Shown in pieces: positions 19,434-29,588 of a DNA stretch of 64,000 nt; positions within the stretch are counted from its first letter, which is position 1; each line of letters begins with the position of its first letter. The notes beneath the pieces were generated by a model. That model was given only the letters and a program-made list of their open reading frames with translations. It was not told the origin of the DNA and did no database searches. The position numbers and the translations under genes are program-made. The stretch comes from Gracilariopsis chorda (lineage: Eukaryota; Rhodophyta; Florideophyceae; Gracilariales; Gracilariaceae), in NCBI GenBank assembly GCA_003194525.1, contig NBIV01000009.1:248001-312000 (forward strand), read 5' to 3'.

Positions 19434-21152
19434 TTACTTGTTTGATTTTCGCTCAAGCACATGCCGACTTCTTGACCCAAACTGTATCGCCCGTTTTATG
19501 CGTGAGGAAGCCAGCTGAGATATGCCAACCATCCTGGAAGCTCTTCGAAGGAGGAGCTTGTCACCAACCCCGTCGGGTTTTGAGAGGTCACATACGTGAT
19601 CGGTAAGGGGCAGACGCGTGATGAAGCTCACCAAGTCTTCATCGAGGAAAGGATGGCGGACTTCTCTACCATGGTCGCAAACTAATCGATCATCTCGTCC
19701 GAGATTCCGAAACCATAACCTGCTCAAGTCCGCATCCATCTCTCGAAGAATACCGTCAATGCCTCCCTTCTCGAAAATTGTTCGATGTCGACCTTTGTAT
19801 CCGCCCATCAGCTCATCAGCGCCTAGACCACTGAACAATACTCTAGCTGACGTCCGCATTATTTCACTGGATACCTGCAGGTCTTCATTAACTCTATACC
19901 CCACACCTTGGGAAGCTAACCAAATCGCAGTACCAATTGACGCGTCCATGAGTTGGTCGCAGGGGTGCAAGAGGTGCCGTACACTGTTTACAAGCGCAAA
20001 GTCTGCTTGGTTTGGAAGCACATCAACACAAAGCATCTCTACCCTGCGCTTTCCTGAACACAAGGCTCTCATCTCCTTCAATCCTTGCAGTGCGGTGATT
20101 CGATCCGGACACTTCTGAATAGATTGAGAATCTTTTCCAAAGGCTACATTGATCAGGTGCAGTGGTTCGCTTTCTGGTAGACAAGACTCGAGGATGACGG
20201 ACAAAAACAGTGAGTCAATACCTCCCGAAAACAGAACTGCAAATCTAGCTTGAGTTTTGCGTGGCTTAATGCTGATCGTGAGTCGTCTTTTGACGCTCTG
20301 GATGAAAAAGGAAATGAACTCCTCAGCCGATTGTTCGGGAGTCATCATCCCAGGGCGCGTCGAATCCAAGCTTCTGAGCCATTTCTTTGGAAGAAACGAT
20401 GCATACATATCAACAGTGCTACCAGACACCAGGCGAGTGTGATGATCACTTTCGGGTTCTCCGAATAGAGACAGGACACGACGCGGTACAACAGAGAAGC
20501 TCTCTCTTCGGTAGAGTCCAAATTCTGGTGTACCTGAGAGGTCAATGTATGCCACTCCAGCTGGGGGAACTTCTACGAAGCCTGTCGGATCGTCTTTCGG
20601 GGCAACCGAACTAAGCGTAAGCTTTCGACCAGGTACAACGCGAAGTAGAAGAGATCTTCTCCCGATGCGATCTTTCGCAAAGTATAAGCGCTTCGAATAC
20701 GCATGCCAGTATACGATTGTCCATGGGCCTTGAAGCCTGTCCAATATCTGCGGTGTCAGTGCTTCCGACTCAGTCTCGCGTTGTAAGTACAACTTCAGTT
20801 TGTCGGTGTCTGACTCATCGTCAGGTAACCATATATCATCATAGAGTTCACCGTTATATAAGAGCCTGTTATCCGTCTCCAAGGTATCTCTCTTCTCTTG
20901 ACATCCGCGAAGAGAAAGTACGCTTTGACTTAGACATAGGGTAGCTGAGTCACCTAAACTAATGACCTCTGAACAAAAATCGTCGGGACCACGACGCTGC
21001 AACAGGTTTTCTATAGATGGTAGAGACGAGGTATAGCCAGATCCCGTTGATGGAGGAGACAACAATAGCTTTGGTTTTGTCCCCGCCCAGAAAGGCCAAT
21101 TCGGTAGAGGCGGAATGTTAGCGCCTAGGATCTCGGCAAAGATTCCGCACAT
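19434..21152 (-). CDS. Asparagine synthetase domain-containing protein (ASNSD1-like)
   Basis: The start is set at 21152 because the next residues are MCGIF, which places Cys2 as the N-terminal nucleophile of a class II glutamine amidotransferase; the frame upstream lacks another ATG. The protein is 572 aa. Residues 1-190 carry the Ntn glutaminase-like fold (LLQRRGPDDF, LLYNGELYD). The synthetase half begins with RFAVLFSGGIDSLFLSVIL, an ATP pyrophosphatase SGGxDS loop, followed by RVLFSGLGADELMGGYKGRH and EVRHPFLDEDLVSFI. This resembles ASNSD1 more than canonical Asn synthetase in its insertions and long linker. Whether it makes asparagine is unknown; human ASNSD1 is poorly characterised. Intronless. 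Confidence 0.8.
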   Translation of the reverse strand: MCGIFAEILGANIPPLPNWPFWAGTKPKLLLSPPSTGSGYTSSLPSIENLLQRRGPDDFCSEVISLGDSATLCLSQSVLSLRGCQEKRDTLETDNRLLYNGELYDDIWLPDDESDTDKLKLYLQRETESEALTPQILDRLQGPWTIVYWHAYSKRLYFAKDRIGRRSLLLRVVPGRKLTLSSVAPKDDPTGFVEVPPAGVAYIDLSGTPEFGLYRRESFSVVPRRVLSLFGEPESDHHTRLVSGSTVDMYASFLPKKWLRSLDSTRPGMMTPEQSAEEFISFFIQSVKRRLTISIKPRKTQARFAVLFSGGIDSLFLSVILESCLPESEPLHLINVAFGKDSQSIQKCPDRITALQGLKEMRALCSGKRRVEMLCVDVLPNQADFALVNSVRHLLHPCDQLMDASIGTAIWLASQGVGYRVNEDLQVSSEIMRTSARVLFSGLGADELMGGYKGRHRTIFEKGGIDGILREMDADLSRLWFRNLGRDDRLVCDHGREVRHPFLDEDLVSFITRLPLTDHVCDLSKPDGVGDKLLLRRASRMVGISQLASSRIKRAIQFGSRSRHVLERKSNK

Positions 21153-21755
21153 CAAGATTTTCCATGTGTACAAGTCCCGTTTCAAAGTTCGTAGATTGCG
21201 GTGACATGGAGGTACACGCTCAAGCCCTGAAAGGGGGTGATGAATCGTTTTGAATACGCCTTAGATTCCGTTCAGTAGGAGTTCTATTATGATCAGTGTT
21301 TTGGCATCACAAATAGAGCGCCAACCTTACGGTAGATACTGAGCAAAGCGGACCTCAACTAGAAAGCATGGACTCAAAAGTGCGCACTTTCTATTGCGAA
21401 GGGAAGGCTGGCTAGAAATCTAACCCTTCAAGGTGCCCCTCAAGCTCTCGGTTTCGAACAACTTCATGAAGCATGAAAAATCGGCTAGCAAAAAAAAGAA
21501 ATTGTCTGAAGGGGTCTATCTTAAATGCTCTCTTTGTCCAGACAATAATTTGTCCCATTCGCGGTGGTGATCAGACTGGGACAACCTATGCCCCATCGTT
21601 CCTTGGTCCTCCGTCATTCTGGTCACCAGCGTCAATCCAGTTCTTTTTTTTTGGTGTGAGGCGCTCTCGTAGGTGGCGTAGGTGCATCAACTTTTGCTCA
21701 AGATCCTCGCAACATTCTAGCGTTTCTTGAAAGCATAGTCCTGTATCTCTGACGA
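21153..21755. other. Divergent intergene, ASNSD1-like / RGG protein
   Basis: No supported gene was found in these 603 bp. A TAACCCTTCAAGG patch lies near 21421. Short frames of 60-85 codons are not convincing. Confidence 0.35.
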
Positions 21756-22286
21756 ATGCAAGGCGATTCGTTTTCAGATCCACGACGCCGCTCATCGAGA
21801 AGGCGCGGCAGCGCACACTCGGGTGGTAGACGTGGCAGTCGGGGACGCGGCGGGCGCGGAGTGTCTAGAGGGACTTCACGCCGAAACGCGAGGAAAGTCG
21901 ATAATCTTGGGTCGAACGAATACAGGTATCGTAAAGATGTTGAAAATGAGAACGACTATGATACTGGCTTAGATTTTGAGGAAGCGACAAAGTCTTCAAC
22001 AGGAGAAGATATTGAGAAAGTACGACTGAGCGATACCGATTTGTTGTCTGAACTAAATGCAGATTTCTCAGGCCTAGAAAAAGTTCTGAAGAATGTGCCA
22101 CTCTGGGTTAAGCTCGGGGATTCAACTCGATTTGCTTTGGGTGTTCCAGACACAGAAACAGTGAGCGATTACCTCGATCCCTTTGAACCACACGACGATC
22201 TTCCCCAAGATGTAAGCACACGTCTATTCCCTGAAAGCCTCCTCGATGGTGTGGAAAAGCTCTCTCTTGATTCCTCAAAGGGTTAG
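21756..22286 (+). CDS. RGG-rich, acidic-tailed hypothetical protein
   Basis: A 176-aa frame with an ATG at 21756. Residues 1-45 are strongly basic with Ser/Gly/Arg repeats (RRSSRRRGSAHSGGRRGSRG, then RGGRGVSRG), typical of RNA-binding RGG segments. Residues 50-176 are acidic, with a central LLSELNADFSGLEKVLKNVP and LWVKLGDSTRFALGVPDTET that could fold. I recognise no family. The basic-then-acidic layout suggests an RNA-associated protein of nucleus or cytosol, but this is inference. It converges on CUL3 with about 260 bp between stops. Confidence 0.55.
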   Translation: MQGDSFSDPRRRSSRRRGSAHSGGRRGSRGRGGRGVSRGTSRRNARKVDNLGSNEYRYRKDVENENDYDTGLDFEEATKSSTGEDIEKVRLSDTDLLSELNADFSGLEKVLKNVPLWVKLGDSTRFALGVPDTETVSDYLDPFEPHDDLPQDVSTRLFPESLLDGVEKLSLDSSKG

Positions 22287-22548
22287 TGGTGGATTCGGAC
22301 ATTCTATTGTATCTAATCTGTAAGTATAAAAGACTACAATGCTAATTAGTCAAGGGCCTTCCAAGTTTTCGGAAGCTGGCGTCATGACGACAGGAACCTG
22401 TCACAGGGTATGGCATCCCACGAGGTTCTGTTTAATCTTATGCCTTCATTTACCTGTATCCACAAATATCAAACGGCTTTGTCCGTCCAACCCCACAAAA
22501 CCAATGTACTCTTCCGTGAGCCGACAACGCTACAGAGGAAACTTGAGT

Positions 22549-24948
22549 CTACGCGACGTACTGGTAAACTTGTCTCTTCTCTTTTTGTCTTTCCAAGTAC
22601 TCTCTTTCAACCAAACTTTCTATCCTCTTCTTAATGTCCTGTGTGTTAGGTTCAAACTTGGATTCCAACTCTTTGGTAACCTCGGCTATGAGTTGATTAT
22701 GTTCCAAGACTTTGCGATGTTTCATGATGCGTACAATCACTGTGTCTATTACAGGTCCACGGTCCGCATTGATGCGGCACCGGGTTTGATTTCTTTCGGC
22801 TTCATTTTCCTTCTGGGCAGTGACAACTTGAATCTTGATTCTTCTGCTCCGGCTTTGGAAATCAGAGTTAAAGATAAATTTGTCATCGGGCTTGACATCC
22901 TTCTCCCTTGGTTCCTTTCGGAGAATTTTGTGTTTGGTGAGCGACAGACTTTGTAAATGCCTAGCAAGCTCAGAGTCCGGTATACGGGTCGCATTTGAAA
23001 TCTCCTTATACGTTAGACTGTCGTGGTCGTTGAACAGCATGAGAATACACATTGAATACGCAGAAACAGAATATAGATCGTACATGCGATCTCCAAAAGT
23101 AGCTCGGAGTTCGGCAGTGCCAAGCGATTGTTGCCATGTGAGTCGTCGACCGTCGTGCTTCTTGTAGTAAAATATCTCGAAGTTTGACGTGCAGTGAACA
23201 GCATCTTCTGGGAGAATGACGTTTGGCCCCTGCGTTACAGGCCAACTCATGGTGGTAAGTACAAACACTCTGAGATCAATGCCCCGCATGTCAGCACCCT
23301 CTTTTGCCACACTTTCTCTGAACTGAGCAGTAGTATCGTCACTCGTCTTCATGTCTTTGAACATAACTTCCATTTTGGATGTGTACATGTAACCACAATC
23401 GGTTTTCATTTTGGTAATGAAACTTCGCTCAGCTTCGGATGAAGTTGATCGCGAATACAAGAGACGTTTCTGCAAGTGTTGTTTATAGTAGCGCTCAAAC
23501 ACGTCTCTTTCGTGCAGATATCGGAAAAGAGCCATGACTGCATCCAGTTTCGCTTCGATTTCGTCATCACCGCAACCCTTGAAGTCTTTTCGGAGTAATT
23601 TGTCCACATACAGCGAAAGGTATTCTGCTGCTCTATTAAAGCCATTGATGAACCGCTCAAACGATTCATTGACAGCGGAGACGAAACGTTTGTCAGGGAC
23701 TGCTTCCTTGGATGACTGGGAAGCATTAGACGTATCAACGTTTGCGGCACCCATTTGAACTGCTGTGTTCATGTGCTTCGCAGATATGTTCATCGTGATA
23801 GAATTTGTCCCTGGACCTCCGGGTATACCTACGGAGTTCAGTGAAGGCAGAAGATCAGATTCTTGGGAGATGGGGATGGTAAAAGCGGAGTTGACAATGT
23901 TATCATATTTGTCCTTCAAGACGAGTATGGCGTTGATAAGTGCAATAGGGTCACGTATGTTTTCCGGGTGTTGCACAATTTCAGTTCCTCGGTCAAGAAC
24001 TTCCTTTTTCAAGTACGTGCGCATAATTTCCTCACCGTCCGTGACATCTTTAAAGAGAGTGTACATGAGCCTGAGGTCATCAACCTTATCATTTCGCAGC
24101 ATCCAGAGCAAGCCGGAGTTTTCCATGTTTATGAGTTTATCCATGTACTTGGAAATGAGTTCAGTCTCGGCGACGCGGCGTACTTTCGGTGCAGTCAACA
24201 TTTGTAGATAGTTCTCAACTCTGAGACGCTCTTCATTGATACGCTGACTTGCCTTGCGCAAGTACTCGGAACAAGTAGTTTCGGAAAGGTAGAGGGTAGC
24301 CTCCCTGGCGTAAAACTGGCGCGTGCGTTCAAGGAAACCGTCTTCAAATACGTTTGCGTAAACAGAATTGGCAGAATCATCGACGCCAAGCTCCGCAAGC
24401 ATTTGGGTGATGTTCTGCACAAGAAAGGTATCAATAGCCTCACCGTTGCGCTCCCTGTCAATGCTAGCAAGCAGGGTCTCAGACAAACGAGGGAGAATAG
24501 CGGGATGACCTACAACACCCGTGCGGAATAAAGAAAGGCCGAGCTCGTACACTGTCTTCTTCTTGTTGGGCTTCACGTAATGACGATCCATGTACATAAG
24601 TACGTCGCGTACGTGCGCCAAACTAATTTCAAACCAGCACCATTGGCGCTTGATTTCGGCCAGAAAAGCTGGAGGTTCTGTGCGCTTGATGATATCCGCT
24701 ACGGTGTCGAGATGTTGAGTTTGCAAACGAGTAAGACCATTGTACAGAAATTCACCGTGCTTGTGGAGAACCATGTTATACGAGTAGCGGTAGAGCTGCT
24801 CGAAGGAGAGATTTGAGGTGTTGCGCTTGTTGATTTCATTGATAGCGTGATCAAGGGTTTGCCATGTGGTCTCCGCAAAATGCGGGTCCAGTTGTGCGGG
24901 CTGCGGAAAACACGAGATCAAGAACCGTCCCGAGTTGCGATGTGACAT
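22549..24948 (-). CDS. CUL3: Cullin-3
   Basis: CUL3 is the scaffold of BTB-dependent RING E3 ubiquitin ligases. The first ATG, at 24948 (MSHRNSGRFLIS), gives 799 aa; the frame is open for 22 further codons but without an ATG. The N-terminal FEQLYRYSYNMVLHKHGEFL is the CUL3-type segment that contacts BTB proteins. The cullin homology domain follows, including KRLLYSRSTSSEAERSFITK (family RLLxxxSxSxxxE) and FQSRSRRIKIQVV. The winged-helix C-terminus VIVRIMKHRKVLEHNQLIAE carries the neddylation lysine at about residue 743, followed by exactly 56 residues to the C-terminal YVA, the same spacing as in human CUL3. The gene is complete and intronless. Confidence 0.96.
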   Translation of the reverse strand: MSHRNSGRFLISCFPQPAQLDPHFAETTWQTLDHAINEINKRNTSNLSFEQLYRYSYNMVLHKHGEFLYNGLTRLQTQHLDTVADIIKRTEPPAFLAEIKRQWCWFEISLAHVRDVLMYMDRHYVKPNKKKTVYELGLSLFRTGVVGHPAILPRLSETLLASIDRERNGEAIDTFLVQNITQMLAELGVDDSANSVYANVFEDGFLERTRQFYAREATLYLSETTCSEYLRKASQRINEERLRVENYLQMLTAPKVRRVAETELISKYMDKLINMENSGLLWMLRNDKVDDLRLMYTLFKDVTDGEEIMRTYLKKEVLDRGTEIVQHPENIRDPIALINAILVLKDKYDNIVNSAFTIPISQESDLLPSLNSVGIPGGPGTNSITMNISAKHMNTAVQMGAANVDTSNASQSSKEAVPDKRFVSAVNESFERFINGFNRAAEYLSLYVDKLLRKDFKGCGDDEIEAKLDAVMALFRYLHERDVFERYYKQHLQKRLLYSRSTSSEAERSFITKMKTDCGYMYTSKMEVMFKDMKTSDDTTAQFRESVAKEGADMRGIDLRVFVLTTMSWPVTQGPNVILPEDAVHCTSNFEIFYYKKHDGRRLTWQQSLGTAELRATFGDRMYDLYSVSAYSMCILMLFNDHDSLTYKEISNATRIPDSELARHLQSLSLTKHKILRKEPREKDVKPDDKFIFNSDFQSRSRRIKIQVVTAQKENEAERNQTRCRINADRGPVIDTVIVRIMKHRKVLEHNQLIAEVTKELESKFEPNTQDIKKRIESLVEREYLERQKEKRQVYQYVA

Positions 24949-25815
24949 TATGCAGAGGGGGTGGGGTTGCTGCGCGTAGAGCAAGAGAGAGAACGGTGAG
25001 GAAATTGGATGCAATTACAGGCTGGTTGAACGAAAGCGGAAGGGGCTGGGCTGTGGGTATGCTAGACCACCTTTGTGCTTGTAAGCAAGAGCAAACAGGC
25101 CGGCAAAACAGGCGAAAGGGACACAGCGAGTTAAGGGCGTCGGAGAGTAGTGCTGACCACGAAGAGGGGTTGTGAAGAAGGACGTGCGTGCATTCCAAGG
25201 GCGGCGTGTAACGCGGTATGCTATGCGACAAACCGCAAACTGCGCTTGTCCACGCTGGTTCGTTTCGCTGTGGGCTTGGCCCGGTTCTCGCGAGTAGCCT
25301 CTCGAGTGTATTGCCGAAGCCTCAAATCAAACTGCTCATGTGTCGCTGCCGTTTGATTGGACGAATGGCGGAGCGATGCACGTGCGCTACGCATACACGT
25401 GGTCAGTGCGCTGAAGTAACCGTCCAGCGCTGCGCGGAATGCGCACAGCTGGCGTACTACACCCGAACGGGCCTCAATGATGCACAGCGATTCTCGACGT
25501 GAAGCCTCCTCTGGACCGGTGAGCAATGCCATGCTGCGATCTCGGCAGCAGCCCTACTACTAAAAAAAATGTATCCAGCCTAATGATGAATGTCGTGTCC
25601 ACTCCCCCCGCTTTCCCCACTCAAGTCCCTGTGACGGTCCCGATTGTCCACCAGCTGTCTCGTCGCTTTTGGTATCAATTGTTCCAATTTGGCTGCCAAC
25701 TGCGTGCGGGTACGTCGGCGACCGCCACGACTGCGTGCGGTCAAGTGCGAACGGTGAAGGGGTTAGCAAAATAACGGCTGGCACATCAATGAATTGACGA
25801 AAACAGCAATTCGTC
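24949..25815. other. Divergent intergene, CUL3 / RoxA-like
   Basis: These 867 bp are overlapped by several 75-125-codon frames in different phases, which is expected from their moderately high GC. No domain was recognised. It holds the promoters of two divergent genes. Confidence 0.35.
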
Positions 25816-27210
25816 ATGCGCCGCTCCTTTTTCCAGCACGACTTTTGCTCCACTCACACCTTCATATCGCCTCCATGGGGTCTACAACGGAACGCATCGC
25901 GCTCAAATCGCACAATATTCTGTGCTCTCACCCCTCACCCACTGCTGACATCCCCCAAAGCCCAAAAGGCTTTCCTGACTGACGTATGGGGCCAAAAACC
26001 ATATCTGCTCCGTAACCTACTCCCAGTCCAGTCCTTGACCCCTGACGAGTTGGCCGGTCTCTCCCTCCACTTGCCCTCTCGAATCATTCGTGGCCGCGGC
26101 GATGGTGAGACCCAGGGGCCGTATACCCTGGAAAACGGCCCGTTTTCCGAACACTCCTTCGCCACTCTCCCAGATCGCGACTGGACCCTACTTGTCGATC
26201 GCGTAAATCAGTGTGTTCCACAAGTAGCTGACCTGCTGGACAACTTTAGGTTTTTACCAAACTGGCGGTTGGATGATGTAATGATCTCGTACGCCCCCAT
26301 GGGAGGTAGCGTCGGCCCTCATGTGGACAACTACGATGTTTTTCTACTTCAGACCTCTGGTAGAAGGCTCTGGAAAACCGCTTACTCACCAATTAATATC
26401 CACCAAGAACGGTTAGTTCCGGGATTGGACGTTAGAATACTTCAGGGTGGCTTTAAATCTGATGAACAATGGGTCCTTGAGCCAGGAGACGCGCTCTATG
26501 TCCCGCCCCGATACCCTCATCACGGAATTAGCATGGGCGATGATTGTGTTACCTACAGCATCGGATTCCGCGCACCCTCTGTGGCCAGTCTGTTGTCAGG
26601 ATGGATTACAGAGTTAGTACATCAACAAGGTCTTTGGGATCACCTTTTGAAGGATGACTTGCACGCCCTTTTGGAGAGCATCTCAGATCCTTCAAGACTC
26701 AGTGACGCTACAATTGAAAAGGCGTACAACACCGTGCTTTCTAAGCTTCGAGACGACAAAGGCACTAAGAGGCTATTTCGTACGTGGTTCGCTTCACATG
26801 TAAGTCAGCTCGGCGGCGGCGCTAATGAGCAGGACGAAGCGTCAGCTGATGAAGCTGAAATGGAACAAATGATACTGGACATTCTCGACTTGAATGAAAA
26901 TGCAAGTGATTTTGTTGTGCGGCAAAAAGAGGGATCTGTGTTTGTTTACTTGGTTGGCGGAGAGAAAGTCTGTATGTACATTGACGGGGAGGAGTGGCAT
27001 GCGGACAACACCCAGTTGGCAAGCTTCATATGCGGACGAAGAAGTCGAAGTGCTGCAGAGTATGCCCGCTTATATAAATCGCACCCATCTCTCAAACCCC
27101 TGCTACGCAACTTGTTGCACGCAGGACTGCTATATGTTGATGGTAGCACTCTCGTAGATGAGCTGTATTACGAGGGCACAGATTCTGGCTTGGAGCGAAG
27201 TGTCGACTGA
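25816..27210 (+). CDS. RoxA/YcfD-type ribosomal oxygenase (JmjC-fold 2OG-Fe(II) arginine hydroxylase)
   Basis: In bacteria YcfD (RoxA) hydroxylates an Arg of ribosomal protein uL16 using 2-oxoglutarate, O2 and Fe(II). This 464-aa protein has an ATG at 25816. About 45 N-terminal residues (MRRSFFQHDFCSTHTFISPP...) are basic and hydroxylated, fitting organelle targeting. The catalytic core is very close to YcfD: GGSVGPHVDNYDVFLLQTSG gives the HxD iron ligands, QWVLEPGDALYVPPRYPHHG gives the distal His, and TYSIGFRAPSVASLLSGW matches the bacterial SVGFRAP segment. The C-terminal winged-helix part (residues 260-464) is longer and more divergent. The bacterial affinity suggests a substrate on an organelle ribosome. 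It converges on OXA1 with about 140 bp between stops. Confidence 0.85.
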   Translation: MRRSFFQHDFCSTHTFISPPWGLQRNASRSNRTIFCALTPHPLLTSPKAQKAFLTDVWGQKPYLLRNLLPVQSLTPDELAGLSLHLPSRIIRGRGDGETQGPYTLENGPFSEHSFATLPDRDWTLLVDRVNQCVPQVADLLDNFRFLPNWRLDDVMISYAPMGGSVGPHVDNYDVFLLQTSGRRLWKTAYSPINIHQERLVPGLDVRILQGGFKSDEQWVLEPGDALYVPPRYPHHGISMGDDCVTYSIGFRAPSVASLLSGWITELVHQQGLWDHLLKDDLHALLESISDPSRLSDATIEKAYNTVLSKLRDDKGTKRLFRTWFASHVSQLGGGANEQDEASADEAEMEQMILDILDLNENASDFVVRQKEGSVFVYLVGGEKVCMYIDGEEWHADNTQLASFICGRRSRSAAEYARLYKSHPSLKPLLRNLLHAGLLYVDGSTLVDELYYEGTDSGLERSVD

Positions 27211-27351
27211 AATGTCGATTCTTTTTGTGTTTGAGTCTTATTGTGGATCTATGAGACATCTTGATCCAGTTCGTGTCCACTGCATGATGCCCATATTATC
27301 ACTCCAACATCAATGATTGTCATCGGTATGCGCAAAAACAAGGTTCGTCAT

Positions 27352-28590
27352 TCAGTTAGCAGCGACATTCATCTTCTTCTTTGATGGTCTTTGCTTCAAC
27401 AGCACAGGTGTGGCCTTTGTCCCGTCGCTAAGAGAGCCAGGCTGTTTTCCGTAACTCGCCAGGATTTTTCCGACGTCGACCTCCTTGTTTACGCCAGTCT
27501 TTCGAGCAAGCATTGCCATCTGTGCCTGTCGCGCTTTCGCAGCACGAGTACCTGGAATATCTGCCGGATCCATGTCAAGACCCAGTCTCCGCCTCATGCC
27601 CTTTGCACGCATTAGTGATCCGAGCGCGATCGAAAACAAATTATTAGGTATCCAGTAGCAAAACACTGCCGCCGGGAACCAATAGGTTAGCGGTACTGAA
27701 AGCGCGGCGATAGCACGCATTCCGGTTTTCATTTGGGGTGTCATTTTGGTGGAACCCGTATCTCCTCCAAGTTCCGTCATGCCGAACAAAGAAGCAGCGC
27801 AAACTATGGGTAAGACATATGTCGGATCCATGACAGACAAGTCGGTAAACCATGCTGCGCCTCCATCTACCATTGATGGTTCAGACTGTGAAAGCCTCCT
27901 GATGCTAACAAAGAACGAGATGAAGACGGGAAACTGAACGACAGGTCCGATCAGGACTTTGGCTGGTGCAACTCCGGCCTGTTTCATGAACTTCTGCATT
28001 TCCGCTTGTTTTTCGCTCGCCAAGGCTCGGTTACCGACTTTAACGGCTTGCATCACATCCTCTCGCTTTTCCATTATATCGGGCTGTATTGCTTGCATTT
28101 TTGCAGAGTTTCGCATCGTCATTAATGTGGCTGGTAGCAATACGGTCCGTATAGCTATCGTGGAGAGTGCAATCGCAAAGTACCACGGCATATTCGAAAC
28201 ATCATGAGTCATGTTCAGTAGAGCGATCGTAGGCTGCAATAGAGTATCAGATAAAGAAAATGACGATGATGCGACATCCGCAACAGCAGTGGCGGCATCT
28301 GTTGAAGCGATTGCACTATCGACGGTACTCAAGTCAACAATCTGGGGGTTATCTCCTGCGGCTGGCAAGTTGTCTAGGCTGGACTTTAAATCTGAACCCA
28401 CAGTGCCATCCACATTTTTGGGAGTACTTTCCTCTGCATACGCGATGTTAGACACATTAAATCGTTGTGAAACGCTGGCTGCATACGGTGTTGTTGAGAG
28501 ATACCGTGGTCTTCGGAACGCTGAGGTCCTGACATATGAATAGCTCCTTAGAGCTTGCGCACTGAGACGAGTAAAGAGAACACGGTTCAT
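27352..28590 (-). CDS. OXA1: Mitochondrial OXA1/YidC-family membrane insertase
   Basis: OXA1 inserts mitochondrially made and some imported proteins into the inner membrane. The start is the ATG at 28590; a GTG two codons earlier is in frame but is not used. The protein is 412 aa. The leader MNRVLFTRLSAQALRSYSYV, followed by RTSAFRRPRYLSTT, is a clear mitochondrial presequence ending in a typical RYxST cleavage context. The insertase core starts near residue 135 (MPWYFAIALSTIAIRTVLLP) and contains MKQAGVAPAKVLIGPVVQFP with VFISFFVSIRRL, WFTDLSVMDPTYVLPIV, and PLTYWFPAAVFCYWIPNNLF. A matrix-exposed Lys/Arg-rich tail (KKKMNVAAN) fits ribosome binding. The plastid paralogue ALB3 is less likely given the leader. 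Confidence 0.9.
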   Translation of the reverse strand: MNRVLFTRLSAQALRSYSYVRTSAFRRPRYLSTTPYAASVSQRFNVSNIAYAEESTPKNVDGTVGSDLKSSLDNLPAAGDNPQIVDLSTVDSAIASTDAATAVADVASSSFSLSDTLLQPTIALLNMTHDVSNMPWYFAIALSTIAIRTVLLPATLMTMRNSAKMQAIQPDIMEKREDVMQAVKVGNRALASEKQAEMQKFMKQAGVAPAKVLIGPVVQFPVFISFFVSIRRLSQSEPSMVDGGAAWFTDLSVMDPTYVLPIVCAASLFGMTELGGDTGSTKMTPQMKTGMRAIAALSVPLTYWFPAAVFCYWIPNNLFSIALGSLMRAKGMRRRLGLDMDPADIPGTRAAKARQAQMAMLARKTGVNKEVDVGKILASYGKQPGSLSDGTKATPVLLKQRPSKKKMNVAAN

Positions 28591-29085
28591 ATCCACTTCC
28601 TTTCTGATATCGATCCGTCAAAGTGGAGTTCAAAGGACGGACAGAAAAGCTGTCCGAAGCAGAAGCGTCACAAAGCTTTTACGCATTGACGCTTGATCCA
28701 TTACCCTCACCTCACAGAGCTGCGAAAGGTACGCTAGAGACTATCTAGAACGCTTCTAGATGCACATGAGCGCCTTAATCGAAATGGGATCTGTGCCGTG
28801 CGAGAGCCGGTGCCTTGCCCCCGACCAGCTATTGGTCCAGTGCAGTGCCAAAGGTAAACTGTAAGCACGTAGAACCGTGTTCGTTTCGCCTTACCTGGAC
28901 GCATTAACGAGAGCTTTTCAAGCTGCCCATTCATCTTTCCTAGCACGTTCGAAGTCAATTCTTCATCTCACTGACTTCTTGACTACCCCACAAGGCAGAA
29001 GTGCTCAGGTGCAAAGTGCACATCTTGGGCGGGTGAGAACTGTGGGCAGAGGTCGCATGAGAAGCGGATTTGAAATAGAAACGCA
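28591..29085. other. Divergent intergene, OXA1 / BLOC1S1
   Basis: These 495 bp hold no supported gene; short frames on both strands overlap without domain features. It is presumably a bidirectional promoter region. Confidence 0.35.
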
Positions 29086-29588
29086 ATGCTCTCTGTTCAT
29101 CTACGTGAGGCTGAGAGAAGAAAAAACGAGCTTAAACCGGCGCTTGGTATGTAGGGCACCCCACTTTTGCTTCAGCTGTTTGGTATTTCTAATTGGCTTT
29201 TAACATTCTTTTTGTAGAGGCAGGAGCAAAAGCAGTGCAGGAAGCTGCGGCGAACCTTAGCGATGAGCTTTTGAAGGTCATCAACGAAGACGTACAAGAG
29301 GTAATCTTTAATCCTTATTCAAATGTACTCCGAATGTTCACGACTGTCTAACTTATCCGGGCATTGAAACAGATCTATATGGCAGAGCGTCAAATTGAGT
29401 CTGAGCTGCGAAACATTGAGCGCTTGTTGTCATCAAACGGGTATCAGATACACCAATGGACAACATTGCTTGATCGACTAACTTCTGAACTGAAAGAGCT
29501 GGGAGATGTATCCAATTGGGCAGCAATAATGGAGAAGTCTGCAGACGAAATCAGAGATATATCGAAGCAGCTCAGCAAATCTGCGTAA
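29086..29588 (+). CDS. BLOC1S1: BLOC1S1 (BLOS1/GCN5L1) homologue, 3 exons
   Basis: BLOS1 is a shared subunit of BLOC-1 and BORC, which act on endosome and lysosome positioning. Exons 29086-29146, 29218-29300 and 29373-29588 are separated by introns of 71 and 72 nt (donors GTATGT and GTAATC, acceptors TAG and CAG). They join in frame to 119 aa, close to the 125 aa of the short human isoform. The first exon gives MLSVHLREAERRKNELK, aligning with human MLSRLLKEHQAKQNERK. The last exon gives ELKELGDVSNWAAIMEKSAD, aligning with ALKEIGDVENWARSIELDMR. The whole protein is helical coiled coil. The first two exons are 61 and 83 nt, so an ORF scan finds only the third. The splicing is well supported by the alignment at both ends. 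Confidence 0.86.
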
